Assembly (NCBI RefSeq): GCF_019279795.1
Contig: NC_056732.1
Span: forward strand, 1,077,619,083 to 1,077,683,082
DNA: 64,000 nucleotides
DNA from: Protopterus annectens
Taxonomy: Eukaryota > Chordata > Ceratodontiformes > Protopteridae
Direction: 5' to 3'
Under the pieces are notes generated by a model. The model was not told where the DNA came from and made no database searches. It saw only the letters and a program-made list of their open reading frames with translations. The position numbers and the translations under genes were made by a program. This document shows positions 54,494 through 64,000 of this stretch, one piece after another (the first letter of the stretch is position 1; each line of letters starts with the position of its first letter).

Positions 54494-55977
54494 ATGGTCT
54501 CTTTTGTAGGTAGATACCCACATTTGTGTACCATTTTAACTCTTGCTTCCTTTTGGAAGACAGTCATTGTTGCTGGCTAGGTCTTCTGTACTTTATAATT
54601 TGTGCATTACATAGAATAGCTGCAATGTCCACATTTTGATATTGGCTGTCTTAGGGTAAGACATTTGTTTGCTAAAGCCTTCTTCCTTGATTTGGACCCT
54701 TTTCTGGTTGTTCTTAAACTCTTGCAGTTTCTAGTTCGATGTTTCTGGTAGTTATTGCAGTTAAGTTTGCCTTATTACCCCTCTGGGATGTTCTCATAAC
54801 TTGTTTTCTTACAGTGTTTTCCTTTTGATTCATTTTCAGTTGTCCCACTTCTGCTGGTTGTAAAAAGCTTCACTGAGCTTCATCTGCCTGTTTACAAGCT
54901 TGAAGGTTTTGGTGCCATCTCCCCTCCTTACTGTTTTCTAAAGTTCTTGTAGTCAAAGATTTTGCAGAGTTGGTGAGGTTTCTTCTTCAGGTGCAATGCA
55001 TGCAAACTGTTTCATTCCCTTCAGTATCTCAGCTCTGTCATACAAATTCATCCAGTATGAGCTTTCTTCTGGATTAGTTAGGTTTCAGGAGCCCTATGCT
55101 TTTACACTGTCAGTGTCAGAATGTCATTTTGTGAGCCTGCACTTCTCTGTGCCGTTTCATCAGCTTTGCTGATTTTGGGTGGGCACTTGTCAGTGCCTGC
55201 TGTGTCTAGTCTGCTCCTTCTTATTTCATCTGGTATTATTTTGCCTCAAAATAGCCTGACACTGGGACAACCAATTGTGACTTGCTTATCTACTCCAGAG
55301 TTGACCCTGCATTTGGGCCACTGTCAGACACTTCAGTTGTTATGTGTCTGTTTCCTCACAGTCACATGTTGAACCCACTGCAGGCCCATTTGGATCCAGT
55401 CTACATAACACTGGTGGCTCTAGTTCTGACTGTCCCAGCTTATTCTATGTTGAGGGATACCATTGTATATTGTACCAGCATCAGCTCCACTGTCTTGGGG
55501 TGATTGACAAAGGTTCATATATGTACCTTGCTCTGGGGCAAGGCTTTAGAGTAGTTTATTCTGCTATTTACTAACCTGATATGAACCTAGCATCTTTCTT
55601 TAAAGGCTTTGCTTTGAATGGGGAGGATTCCCTTGAAGAATAGACGATAAAAGCACTCAACTTCATAACTGTTTTACATTGCCCACCTAGAAACAGAAAA
55701 TGTTTTGGTTGTAATTTTTCAGGGATACGTTTAGGACTGGTAACCAGTTTGCTTATGTTAGGACTGAACACATAATGCTGTATTTGTTTGCAGAATACAG
55801 TTTTGTTAACCATCCATCCTCTTCTTTGGTAAGTGGAAGTTTTATTGGCTTTTTACTTTATCTTCCTTTCTTTACTTTGGTCAGAAACTGGAAGACAGAA
55901 GAGTAATATTTGGAGTTTGATGGCAAATGGAGATGCTATTGTAGCCTGGGAAAAGTTATGCCCACCAATCTGGGCTT
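54494..55977. other. Unannotated spacer
   Basis: No recognised element. ORFs at 55121-55574 overlap in three frames, so none is convincing. Confidence 0.4.
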
Positions 55978-56268
55978 GTCCACAATCTAATACTACTATC
56001 AAACAAAAACGGCTGTAGGTAAAACCAAGGTGCATAAAAACAAGACATAAGAACAAAAGAACAATGCACCAAGGTAGCACACAATAGCGTCTTTAATAAA
56101 ATAAACAAAAGAAAACAGTGGTAAGTGCTTTCGCAACACTCACACACGCACCGTCTGAAGAAGCAACTGAGTGTTGTGAAAGCGCTTACCACTGTTTTCA
56201 TTTGTTTATTTTATTAAAGACGCTATTGTGTGCTACCTTGGTGCATTGTTCTCTAGTCCACAATCTAA
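55978..56268. repeat. Foldback insertion, 13-bp target duplication, hammerhead-like core
   Basis: The insert 55991-56255 lies between two copies of GTCCACAATCTAA (55978-55990 and 56256-56268). The arms 56059-56141 and 56169-56252 are inverted copies around a 27-bp spacer. CTGAAGA at 56155-56161, then GCAAC/GTTGT (possible 5-bp stem) and GAAAGCGC at 56178. About 68 unpaired bases precede the left arm. Same design as the insertions at 24996 and 26558. Confidence 0.93.
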
Positions 56269-57171
56269 GTCTCGTTAGTTAATGAAGAGATAGCGAGAGA
56301 ATTATCCTAGCTGGTCTATCATTACTACTTTAATTTTTTTTAAACAATGAGATTTTTCAGTTATTTTAGATGTTATAACAAAATGCTTGCATTTTACTTA
56401 TTCATCATATGCTGTGCTGTCTGCCTGCTGTAATAGCTGATAGCTCATACAATATGCCATATAAGGCTTACCATCCAGATGTTTTGTTCTAAAGATTTTA
56501 TAACAGTATCTTACAGCTGTTCACATTTGTAGGTAGGGTCAACTCTGGGCCAAAACTGTCATCAGAAATCAACCAACGACAATGATTGAAAAGCATTCAC
56601 TTTAAAATAAGTGTTATTAGCAGTTCTATTCAGATTAACAAATGCAAACACAATGAAAAGTGTAAATATTTAGGTTATTGTGACTTCAGGCATAAAACAT
56701 GAACTGAGTCCATTATTATTGGTTCTGTATATGTATATCTGTCTGTCCACATATTGATATATCTATATGTCTGGCTTTCTGTCTGTGCCGATCGCTTAGT
56801 CAGCACCAGCTACTGGATAAAATAAGCTGTCAGCAAGCACATTACATCTGAAGCAGGTCCTCTTTGAAATGGCATTGTCACTTCATCTACCTTACAGAGA
56901 CCTTTAAGCTACCTGACTTGCTGCAAATGGTTCTCACACCGTGAATATCTGCATTAATAGCTCATTTCCCAGCGGGGATGCTAAATATTTTGCTTCAGAT
57001 TTCTTGAGTGCCTCCACAGTACTCATACCCCATTCTTCAGGTCTTTTAAAAATGCTGCATAATAGTCCATAGATTATATTTAAAAGTGCACATTTATGCT
57101 TTGACAAACATAGATTTCAGCTACAGCCTCTCTCTTTTTCTTGGATGTCTCCTGTTCTGAGCACAACTCTC
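56269..57171. other. Unannotated spacer
   Basis: Nothing recognised. Confidence 0.45.
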
Positions 57172-57420
57172 AGCTGGTTGTAGGAGTACCTATATATATC
57201 AAACAAAGCTCCTCATTAGCATTCTTCAAGAAAAACCTTGATGATTTTATGGGAAATAGGAAATTCACCCTGGGGATCACCTCTGTGTTTCTGCTTGACA
57301 GGAGCACAGGAAAATAATTTTCTTGGGTGGCGAAAGCCATGGTACCTTTTTGGCTAGGTTTATATAGGCCCTAGGGCCAATAGACTTAGTACCTACCTAT
57401 GAACCTATGATGAATAGCCT
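57172..57420 (+). mobile_element. CR1-like LINE 3' end (copy D)
   Basis: Coding-like AAATAGGAAATTCACCCTGG corresponds to the GNGKFTLG-type C-terminus of copy C. The 3' end follows: TTTTTGGCTAGGTTTATATA, GGGCCAATAGACTTAGTACC and TACCTATGAACCTATGA. About 250 bp; strongly 5'-truncated. Confidence 0.85.
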
Positions 57421-59186
57421 TATGCCCGCTCCTCATTTGGAGCTTCTGCCATATTTTTGGAAACCAGCATAGCAATTTCTTCCTGAGTGACTGGACTCAT
57501 ACAAGCAATAATTCCCTCTGATTAGAGGCAACAACTGTTAGTGTGTTTCCTTTCTCTTCTAATTATCCATCATTTTTCTTCTGGTCTCAATACTCTTCTG
57601 CATATATGCACTCAGAATGTTCTCGTTTATGTTCAACAGCCTTAGCCAGAGAGTTATTTGGAACTTCCCTGTCCAGTGCTTGGCATTCAGACATAAAAAT
57701 GAAAAGCAAATGGCTGGGTTATGAATTTGATTACCTTAGTACCTTTCATCAAGTGTATCCTGCAGGTACCCAAGTGTCAGTTTTGACTGATGCTTACAGT
57801 CTTTGTTTACGTTCCCCATGGTTAAGAAAACAGATAAGATAGTAGTGGTCTTCACTGAAGAATGTCATCCGCATCAGGAATGCTCTCATCCCATCTCCTG
57901 AATTCTGGCCTCTGTACCCGTACTTTCTGTTTCTACTTCTGGTCTAATTGTTTGTCTCAGTCTATAATTTTGTTGATTATAAAAGCCACACATCTCAGCT
58001 CTGGTACAGGTAAAGTAAACTATGTTACTTTCTTAACTGAATATAAAATTCTGAAAATGGAATTCACCTAATGACTGAGCAAGACAAGCCCCCCTGCACC
58101 TTTCAGTGTACTGGTATGTATCCTGATAACCCTACTTATGTATTCCTATTCTGAGGTTGCACTACATCATAGAAGGGAAAACATTACATTGTAAACATTT
58201 TTGGAGTTTTACATTTAGTTATGAATACAGCAATGCTATCCATTTTCACTCAGGCAAAGGGAAACCTGTGCTCCATCACTGGGATCAAAATACACACCGG
58301 TGGGTCTGTACTTAATGCCCAGGAAGAGGGCTTCTCCCTCCTTGCCAAAACTAATGTCAGACTATTATACCACATGCCAGAGAACAAAAATAAAAAAATC
58401 ACTGGTTCTTGCTCTTCTATGGCCTTTCTTATAACTATATCAGAAGTTAACAGTAACTAGTTTGTTCTTGTATCCTTGGTGGGCATCCAATCACATCAGT
58501 GTGAAAGGAAACTGTGGTGCTCAGTTGTGTAGAAAATAAATGGATTCCAATGAATAAAAAGCACATTTTGAGTCTTGCTGTTGCATATTAAAGCAGTTTT
58601 GCAGAGAAGCAACATCTTGTTCACCCTGAATGTAGAGGGGTTGTGCCTCCACACCCATGTGACTTGTACAAACTAACTACAAGACAGCTTTTCTTTGGAG
58701 TAGAGGAAATATTCTGAAGTACTACAAGCTTGAGCATAATGTATATACTTCAGTTTGCACTTAGAAGCTTAGGGATTGAAGATCACAATTACAAATATAG
58801 TCCTGAATTTTAAAGGGCACAGCTCCCCAGTGTTTTGCTTGCCACTGTGCATTTTATGTTTTATGTTCCTTCTGACCTTCAAGCCTCATTCTATTAGTAT
58901 GAAACATTTGTTCTCCCATCCTGGGTATTCCCCAGTCATGCAAAGAGCCTCAGCAGTGACTTGAGACCTCACTTGCATCACAGCAGTGGGATCATACTTA
59001 GTATGGTCCTAAATCCTTCCCTTGGTGGGAAACATGTGACCCACTTCACCATAGCAGGTATTATGTCCTCCCAGTGCAAATGCATGCTGCCTTGCACCTG
59101 TGATGATGGCTACTTTGTGGAGAAACTCTGTGTAATAGGGGACATTCTTAGTTTCTTACCAGTGTTGAATGATGTGGGTGAGGTCT
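57421..59186. other. Unannotated spacer
   Basis: Nothing recognised on either strand. Confidence 0.4.
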
Positions 59187-59235
59187 TTTATGGTTTCCTT
59201 GACCATAGACTTAGTAATAACCTATGACCTACCTG
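59187..59235 (+). mobile_element. CR1/SINE-type 3' end fragment (tentative)
   Basis: CCATAGACTTAGTAATAACC and TATGACCTACC resemble the CR1 3' end (AATAGACTTAGTACCTACCT, TATGAACC). Too short to be sure. Confidence 0.4.
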
Positions 59236-59269
59236 ATGAGGTTTTTGGGCCAAGCATCTGCTCCATGCC

Positions 59270-59636
59270 ATCCAATGGGGTGCTGCCTGTCCTATAAGGG
59301 ATTGTGGTATAGTTAGTCTCAGCCTGTCCCCTTCCTGTGAGGGTAGACTGTGTGTCATAGGATAGTCCCAGCCTGTCCCATTCCTATGACGATGCACTGT
59401 GGCATGGGATAGTGCCAGTCTGCCCCCTTCCCCTGAGGATAAGTTGCAGCATTGGATGGTCCCAGTCTGCCCCCTTCCTCTGAGGAGAAACTGTGGCATT
59501 GGATGGCACCAGTCTGCCCCCCTCTGCTGAGGACAGATTCTGGCATTGGATGGTTCCAGCTTGCCCTCTTCCACTGAGTACAGACTTTGACATTGGATGG
59601 TCCCAGTCTATCCCCTTCCCCTGAGGAATGGCATGT
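59270..59636. repeat. 47-bp minisatellite, ~7 units
   Basis: Seven imperfect copies of a 47-bp unit reading GGTCCCAGTCTGCCCCCTTC, then CTCTGAGGA and TGGCATTGGAT. Four central units are exactly 47 bp. Diverged and not coding: minus-strand ORFs across it are open in all three frames only because the repeat lacks stops. Confidence 0.93.
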
Positions 59637-61011
59637 TCTCCTTCCCTGCACCATTTCCAGGAGGTGCCTGAGCTGCTAATTTGCCTCTGAGTCTCCTGAA
59701 CCACAATCAGGGCTTCATCTCTCTCCACCAATTGAGCTGGCTACTGTCTATTCTCTTTGATAATTCTTGCCTCACCCAGGTTAATTAGTCAATGCCACAG
59801 TAGTTGATCAGTAATTAGTGTTGTTGCCTACAGACTCTCAGTTTTCCTATTTACACTTTACCAATATACTGAATACAGCATGATTTCTAAGTCTGTCATC
59901 CAGATGTTTGACTCTGAACCTGGTTCTATGCCAGCACTAGGAGTTTAACAATGAATTGTTGGCTTTAATGTATAAATGCTTCTGTTGTCTGGTTTTCCAC
60001 TGTATTATTCCCACTGGGCTGTAATTTCTTGCAGATATGTTGCACCTTGCCAATAATTGCTCTCTGATACATTACTTCTCACACTTAGGTTGTATTATTC
60101 CATTTACATTCTGATAAAGTTTGTGTAACCTTTGTAAATGAACCTCTTTAACTTCTAGCATAATCCACACAAATTATATCCATGTACATGTTTTAGTGCA
60201 GTGTTCGGTTACACTTTGGGCCTTTAACCAAAACTGTGCATACAATTCATTTGATACACATTTTTAATCTAGAATCACCAGTCAAGTAAAAGTGTCCCAG
60301 AATTCCACTAATAAGATCACACGGTGGTATGTTTAAAACTACCTTTCAAAACAATATAGATCTGGCTTTATGTCCTTGTAAATATGTTTTCCTAGCCCAC
60401 AGTGGTATGTTCAAAACTACCTTTCAAAACAATATAGATCTGGCTTTATGTCCTTGTAAATGTTTTCCTAGTTATACAGTCTGTTTCAGTGCTATTTGAG
60501 TTTCTGTAGGTTTGAGATTCCCAATATCTCCCTGTGTTTCACTATTTTCGATTTTGTTAATCTGGAAAAAGTGTTGGTTACTGAATTCATATATTGTGTA
60601 TTTTTGTGTTTGCTTGAATTCATGGTGTTATTGCTCTGAAATGTCAGGCTGATGTGGAATAAAGCAGGTACATTAATAGCATTAATAGCTTTGAATTCCT
60701 TAGTTAACCTGATATTTTTTACCTGTACTTGGCAGAGAGCTGTACCTGTCTTATTAAATTATATGACTGTCAGGTGGAGAAGAGGTCTTTCTCCGGTTTA
60801 GTAACAAAGTGAGTCACATGTTCGTGTTTTTCAAATCAGGAATATTTCTGAACATGACAAAGGTAATCACTAAAGCAACCTTCTGAAATAGCTAGTCTTT
60901 TGACCTGATGTTTTAAAAGACGTAATTGCAACACCCACTCCGTCCTGAACACTCAGTCATGACACTCTGAAACAACTTAACTAATCTTGCTCAGACTGAC
61001 CTTATTTTAAA
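59637..61011. other. Unannotated spacer
   Basis: Only the 76-bp tandem duplication at about 60319-60471 stands out. Confidence 0.45.
60319..60471. repeat. ~76-bp tandem duplication
   Basis: Two adjacent copies containing ACTACCTTTCAAAACAATAT and ATCTGGCTTTATGTCCTTGT (60319-60397 and 60398-60471), almost identical apart from a few bases and a 2-bp indel. Confidence 0.95.
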
Positions 61012-61122
61012 AAAAGTTATTCATTATTTATGATTAGAATTTGCTTGCTGGGAAAGTCTGACTCAGAAAAAGCCCCTTTTCAGCAGAGCCTTTGGGAAAA
61101 AAGCTCCAGTACAAGATAAAAA
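61012..61122 (-). mobile_element. SINE 3' part fragment
   Basis: Plus strand ATTTGCTTGCTGGGAAAGTC and CCCCTTTTCAGCAGAGCCTT followed by AAAGCTCCAG match the region between the (ATTT)n tail and the core of the SINE at 35945-36235 (ATTTGTTGACCGGGAATGTC; CCTGTTTTCAGCGGAGGCCC; AATGCTCCAG). The core and head are missing. Confidence 0.72.
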
Positions 61123-61802
61123 AGATAAACAAAAGATAAACACAAAATATAAAAATAGCAGTATGCACACTAGTACAACATATTTTAATTGCATACAGTA
61201 AAAAGGTGCACATAAAAAATTTACAGCATGCCTTCAGTTAAATTCAGTTTTAGTTCACACTCTCAAATTACAGTACAAAGTGGTAAACAAGTTCTCGTGA
61301 ACTTAAGAATTGGCGTGTTGTGATGTAAAATAGTCACAAACATTGTAGTTAGTGTAAACTTGATGTTTTGTGAATAACTAGACCCATGCTGCTTCAGGTA
61401 CATTTCCTGACATTTAGCGGCTTTAAACTTTCCCAGTTTGGAGGCTGCTGTAACACAGAGAAAGGTGCCTTATCTGCATTATGTGTGCAGCACTATACAG
61501 GTGCTGCAAACTTCAAGACCATATATATACTACACTGCAGTCTGTTAATCCTAATGGACTAAGTCACTACAACATGCTTTTTAGCATTTAAATATATGTG
61601 GCCTGAGAAAAGGATGGCTGCATGTTTTGCGTTATTACATTACTCATAGGTATTTACAGCTAGCTCCTCCTAGGTTCATGAGGTACATTTACTGTTTGGA
61701 CAAAGAAGTGTTGCTTTGAACTTATGAATGGAAGTGTGTAGGTATAAAGTCTGAAATGCATACTTGTAAAATGTGTTCTTCCAGTTGTTGAACTTTTAAT
61801 AT

Positions 61803-61962
61803 AGATTCATAGATAGATTAGGTTTATAGATTGGTACTAAGCTAACTGTCCTTGTGAGCTATTTTCAGCCTAGCCAGTTATCTCTTGTGAGACTCAAATC
61901 CTACACCTTGTGTTTGTAAGGCAACCACCTTAACCATTATGCCACCCTCTCAACCTCTGCCA
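61803..61962 (-). mobile_element. tRNA-derived SINE with CR1-type 3' tail
   Basis: The minus strand starts GGTGGCATAATGGTTAAGGT (box A region of a tRNA-like head) and continues GGTTGCCTTACAAACACAAG and TGTAGGATTTGAGTCTC (box B-like). It then switches to GGCTAGGCTGAAAATAGCTC, GACAGTTAGCTTAGTACC and TATCTATGAATCTAT. This latter part aligns with the CR1 3' ends at 37790-37830, 47030-47080 and 57340-57415. So it is a SINE carrying the tail of its likely partner LINE. Confidence 0.8.
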
Positions 61963-62304
61963 TGTGAAACTTCTTGTATTGTCACGAAGCTGCTTTTTTT
62001 CTACTTGAAGTGTGGTGTGAGGTTTTCAGCGGGGATTGGTTGTTCCAGAGCTGCCGTAGAAGAGGTTGGTGTGCAGATGTTTCATGCCATCCACTATGAT
62101 ATGTTATTGCCACTTGCGCGTATGACTCTTATTTAGGACTACTGAATGCTGTGTTCCTTTCTGCAGCACCTCATGAAAGACTTCATTAATCAAGCCGTTG
62201 AACTGAATGCTACTCAAAAAAAACATTCTTGTGTCCTAAAAAGGTCTCTGCATACATTTGTGGTTGCCAGGCTCTGGAACACTGAACCATGGAACACTTT
62301 TATT

Positions 62305-62525
62305 TATTTATGAATTTGTTAACTACATAAACCCACTAGACAAAAGTGTCCCTTTAAAGGGCAGATCTGAGAACAGCATCTCGTCAAGTGGCTTAGAGTC
62401 AGACAGTAGAGAAATGGCGGTATAGGGAATCAAACCCTGTACCATTGACTAAAGGAAACAGCTCATTATCAGATCAGAGCCTTAATCCTGTCTGCTACCT
62501 GCCAGACTTTTATGCTTATCTAGAA
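62305..62525 (-). mobile_element. tRNA-derived SINE, same type as 48640
   Basis: The minus strand has GGTACAGGGTTTGATTCCCT (box B-like), then CTCTACTGTCTGACTCTAAG, and ends at an A/T-rich (AAAT)n-like tail (62303-62318). The head (about 62440-62525) is worn. Confidence 0.7.
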
Positions 62526-62874
62526 CAGTCAAAAAGGTTATGACATAATAAAAGCTGTTTTACCCACTATTTACACATACTAAATAAAAACATTTTTAAT
62601 GTATTTTGGGGCTCTTAAAACATCCTCCACATCATAGATTTCACAGACTGCTTATTACAGTTCTTAAAGATTTTTGTGCATCATGACCCACAATGAGTTA
62701 GCTACCACGCTGCACGTGAGCCGTGTTTTTAATAAATTTCTATTAAAACCAAGGCCCAAATAAATGTAGTGTTTCCTTTGTGACATCACCTTAGGAGCTT
62801 CTATGGTGTTATACGGAGCATTTCTGTGCACTTTCCTGAGCTGATGTCACTGAGGTTAAAGAGCATATTCAACT

Positions 62875-62974
62875 TTCAGTGGCATCAGCAGAGGGAAAGC
62901 AAATTTAATGAGTACTTCAGTGAATTCAGTGGCATCAGCAGAGGGAAAGCAAATTTAATGAGTACTTCAGTGAA
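62875..62974. repeat. Perfect 50-bp tandem duplication
   Basis: Two identical 50-bp copies (62875-62924 and 62925-62974) starting TTCAGTGGCATCAGCAGAGG. Complete identity implies a recent event. The length is not a multiple of three, so it shifts frame in the ORF that spans it, arguing that this ORF is not coding. Confidence 0.97.
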
Positions 62975-64000
62975 TGGCAGAGGAAAAACATTTACCCTTT
63001 GGGTGAAAATGCTAATCGGCAGTTTATGTGGCACATATGGTGGTACTAAATGTTAAGTCACCAAGTGTGATGATACACTTTCAGCTGAGGTGCTTAATAT
63101 TTGTCTTTGGTTAGCAATTTTGCCAAATTTCAGTATACCACTGATGATTTTATGGCCAGCAAACTTGAAGTTCTGAATACATCTTTTGAACATATTCTGC
63201 ATTTAATGCGCTGTCTTAACTAAAATCTTTTCTTGGGACGTGAACTGACTTTCATATAACCTTGTATTACTTCCTTTCCAGTCTGCAAGAGCTTTTGATT
63301 AGCAGTTTATTTCATGGAAAGCATCCTTTGGTTGCTATTATTTGCTTTCAGAGAATTTTCCTTATTACTGGTTCTGATGCCTGAATTTCCTTATTTGGTC
63401 TTTTGTAAAGATAATTTCCTTGCATACAAATTTAGTGTTCCTACCAAATTTAATGTCTGTCTTAAATTTAAATCAATCCACCCACCTGCCATTTCATTAT
63501 TCAGAGAATGTCAGTCAGGGTTATGCTTACTGTGTATTTTAAGATTTATTTAATTAAGACATCATATTACTCACATCAAAGACTACAGAATTCTATTTTG
63601 TTAAAAAAATGTATTAGGGCTCTCAAATGATTTTAAAATGAGCCTAAAACAATGCACACAGATTGCATTGAATTTTGTCACATGACTGAGGTGAGGAATT
63701 ACTCTGGTCCTTTTTCTCTCCTCAGGGTATATGGCCCTTTCTTTTGCTAATATTTATGTCATAACCTGTTGCAGTCATGTCATTTCTCTAATCAGGTAAT
63801 ATAGCTGAGATAGTTGTCCTTTGACAGACAGGATAATTTTCTCTGCAGTGCCCCTCAAGGCCATCGGCTGGAATCCAGTCCATTGTCTTCACTTGCCTTC
63901 ACCATGTCCTCTAGTGCTGCTTGGGCTTGCTTTAAGGGTGATGTTTTAAATTAGACCCATTTAATTTAAATTTAATTTATCAACTTGCAAGCCAGTTAAG
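62975..64000. other. Unannotated spacer to the window end
   Basis: Nothing recognised. ORF 63314-63553 is Phe/Leu-rich without a known domain. Confidence 0.4.

Noticed and set aside
59188..59731. Three overlapping minus-strand ORFs as a repetitive protein gene
   Set aside because: They arise from a 47-bp stop-free minisatellite and are open in all frames equally.
61803..61962. tRNA gene
   Set aside because: Box A and box B-like sequences are present, but the body continues into a CR1 tail and no cloverleaf closes; it is a SINE. The same applies to 7584, 8222, 32956, 35945, 48640 and 62305.

Overview
This window looks like nuclear DNA from a vertebrate with a large, repeat-rich genome. The evidence is low CpG, long pure (GT)n/(CA)n tracts, tRNA-derived SINEs with the common vertebrate SINE core, and the co-occurrence of L1-like, CR1-like, RTE-like, Penelope-like (PLE), Ty3/gypsy-like and DIRS elements. 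That mix fits a large-genome anamniote (salamander, caecilian, lungfish, bichir or cartilaginous fish); the species cannot be fixed from this sequence. I found no host exon, tRNA, rRNA or bacterial-type gene that I can defend. Every ORF with recognisable protein similarity belongs to a transposable element.

Layout. 1-4014: 3' part of an AT-rich L1-like LINE with stops and frameshifts. 6.8-10.1 kb: a cluster of small elements (hAT-like GC-rich repeat, (GT)n, tRNA-SINEs, and several copies of a ~300 bp MITE with termini reading TACCTCTCAAC). 12305-17889: an almost complete DIRS-type tyrosine-recombinase retrotransposon with inverted terminal repeats, an internal complementary region, degraded gag and RT/RNase H, and an open recombinase frame with all catalytic residues. 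18.7-23.5 kb: a short retroposon, a CR1 3' fragment (minus) and an RTE-like LINE (minus). 24.7-27.9 kb: a Penelope-like element (minus; RT relic, GIY-YIG endonuclease, hammerhead-like 3' motif) broken by two palindromic insertions with 14-16 bp target duplications. 28.0-30.3 kb: a Ty3/gypsy-like pol relic split by a 549 bp Mutator-type MITE with a 9-bp target duplication. 33.95-37.8 kb: a long CR1-like LINE carrying an insertion with internal tandem repeats and a SINE insertion. 42.5-43.5 kb: PLE tail and RTE tail. 44.9-45.5 kb: a 40-bp minisatellite. 47.0-48.6 kb: CR1 fragment (minus). 48.9 kb: a self-complementary (GT)n(AC)n tract. 50-51.9 kb: a very old possible RT fossil. 52.2 and 56.0 kb: further palindromes. 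57.2 kb: CR1 3' end. 59.3 kb: a 47-bp minisatellite. 61-62.5 kb: SINEs.

How the parts relate. Several elements depend on one another. SINEs at 8.2 and 61.8 kb end in the same 3' sequence as the CR1 copies, as expected for SINEs mobilised by CR1 reverse transcriptase. The palindromes at 25, 26.6 and 56 kb carry CTGAAGA motifs like the PLE tail and look like inverted PLE-derived insertions. Nested insertions give a relative chronology (gypsy older than the Mutator MITE; CR1 older than its SINE and tandem-repeat insertions; PLE older than its foldbacks). Most of the remaining sequence is unannotated AT-rich spacer.
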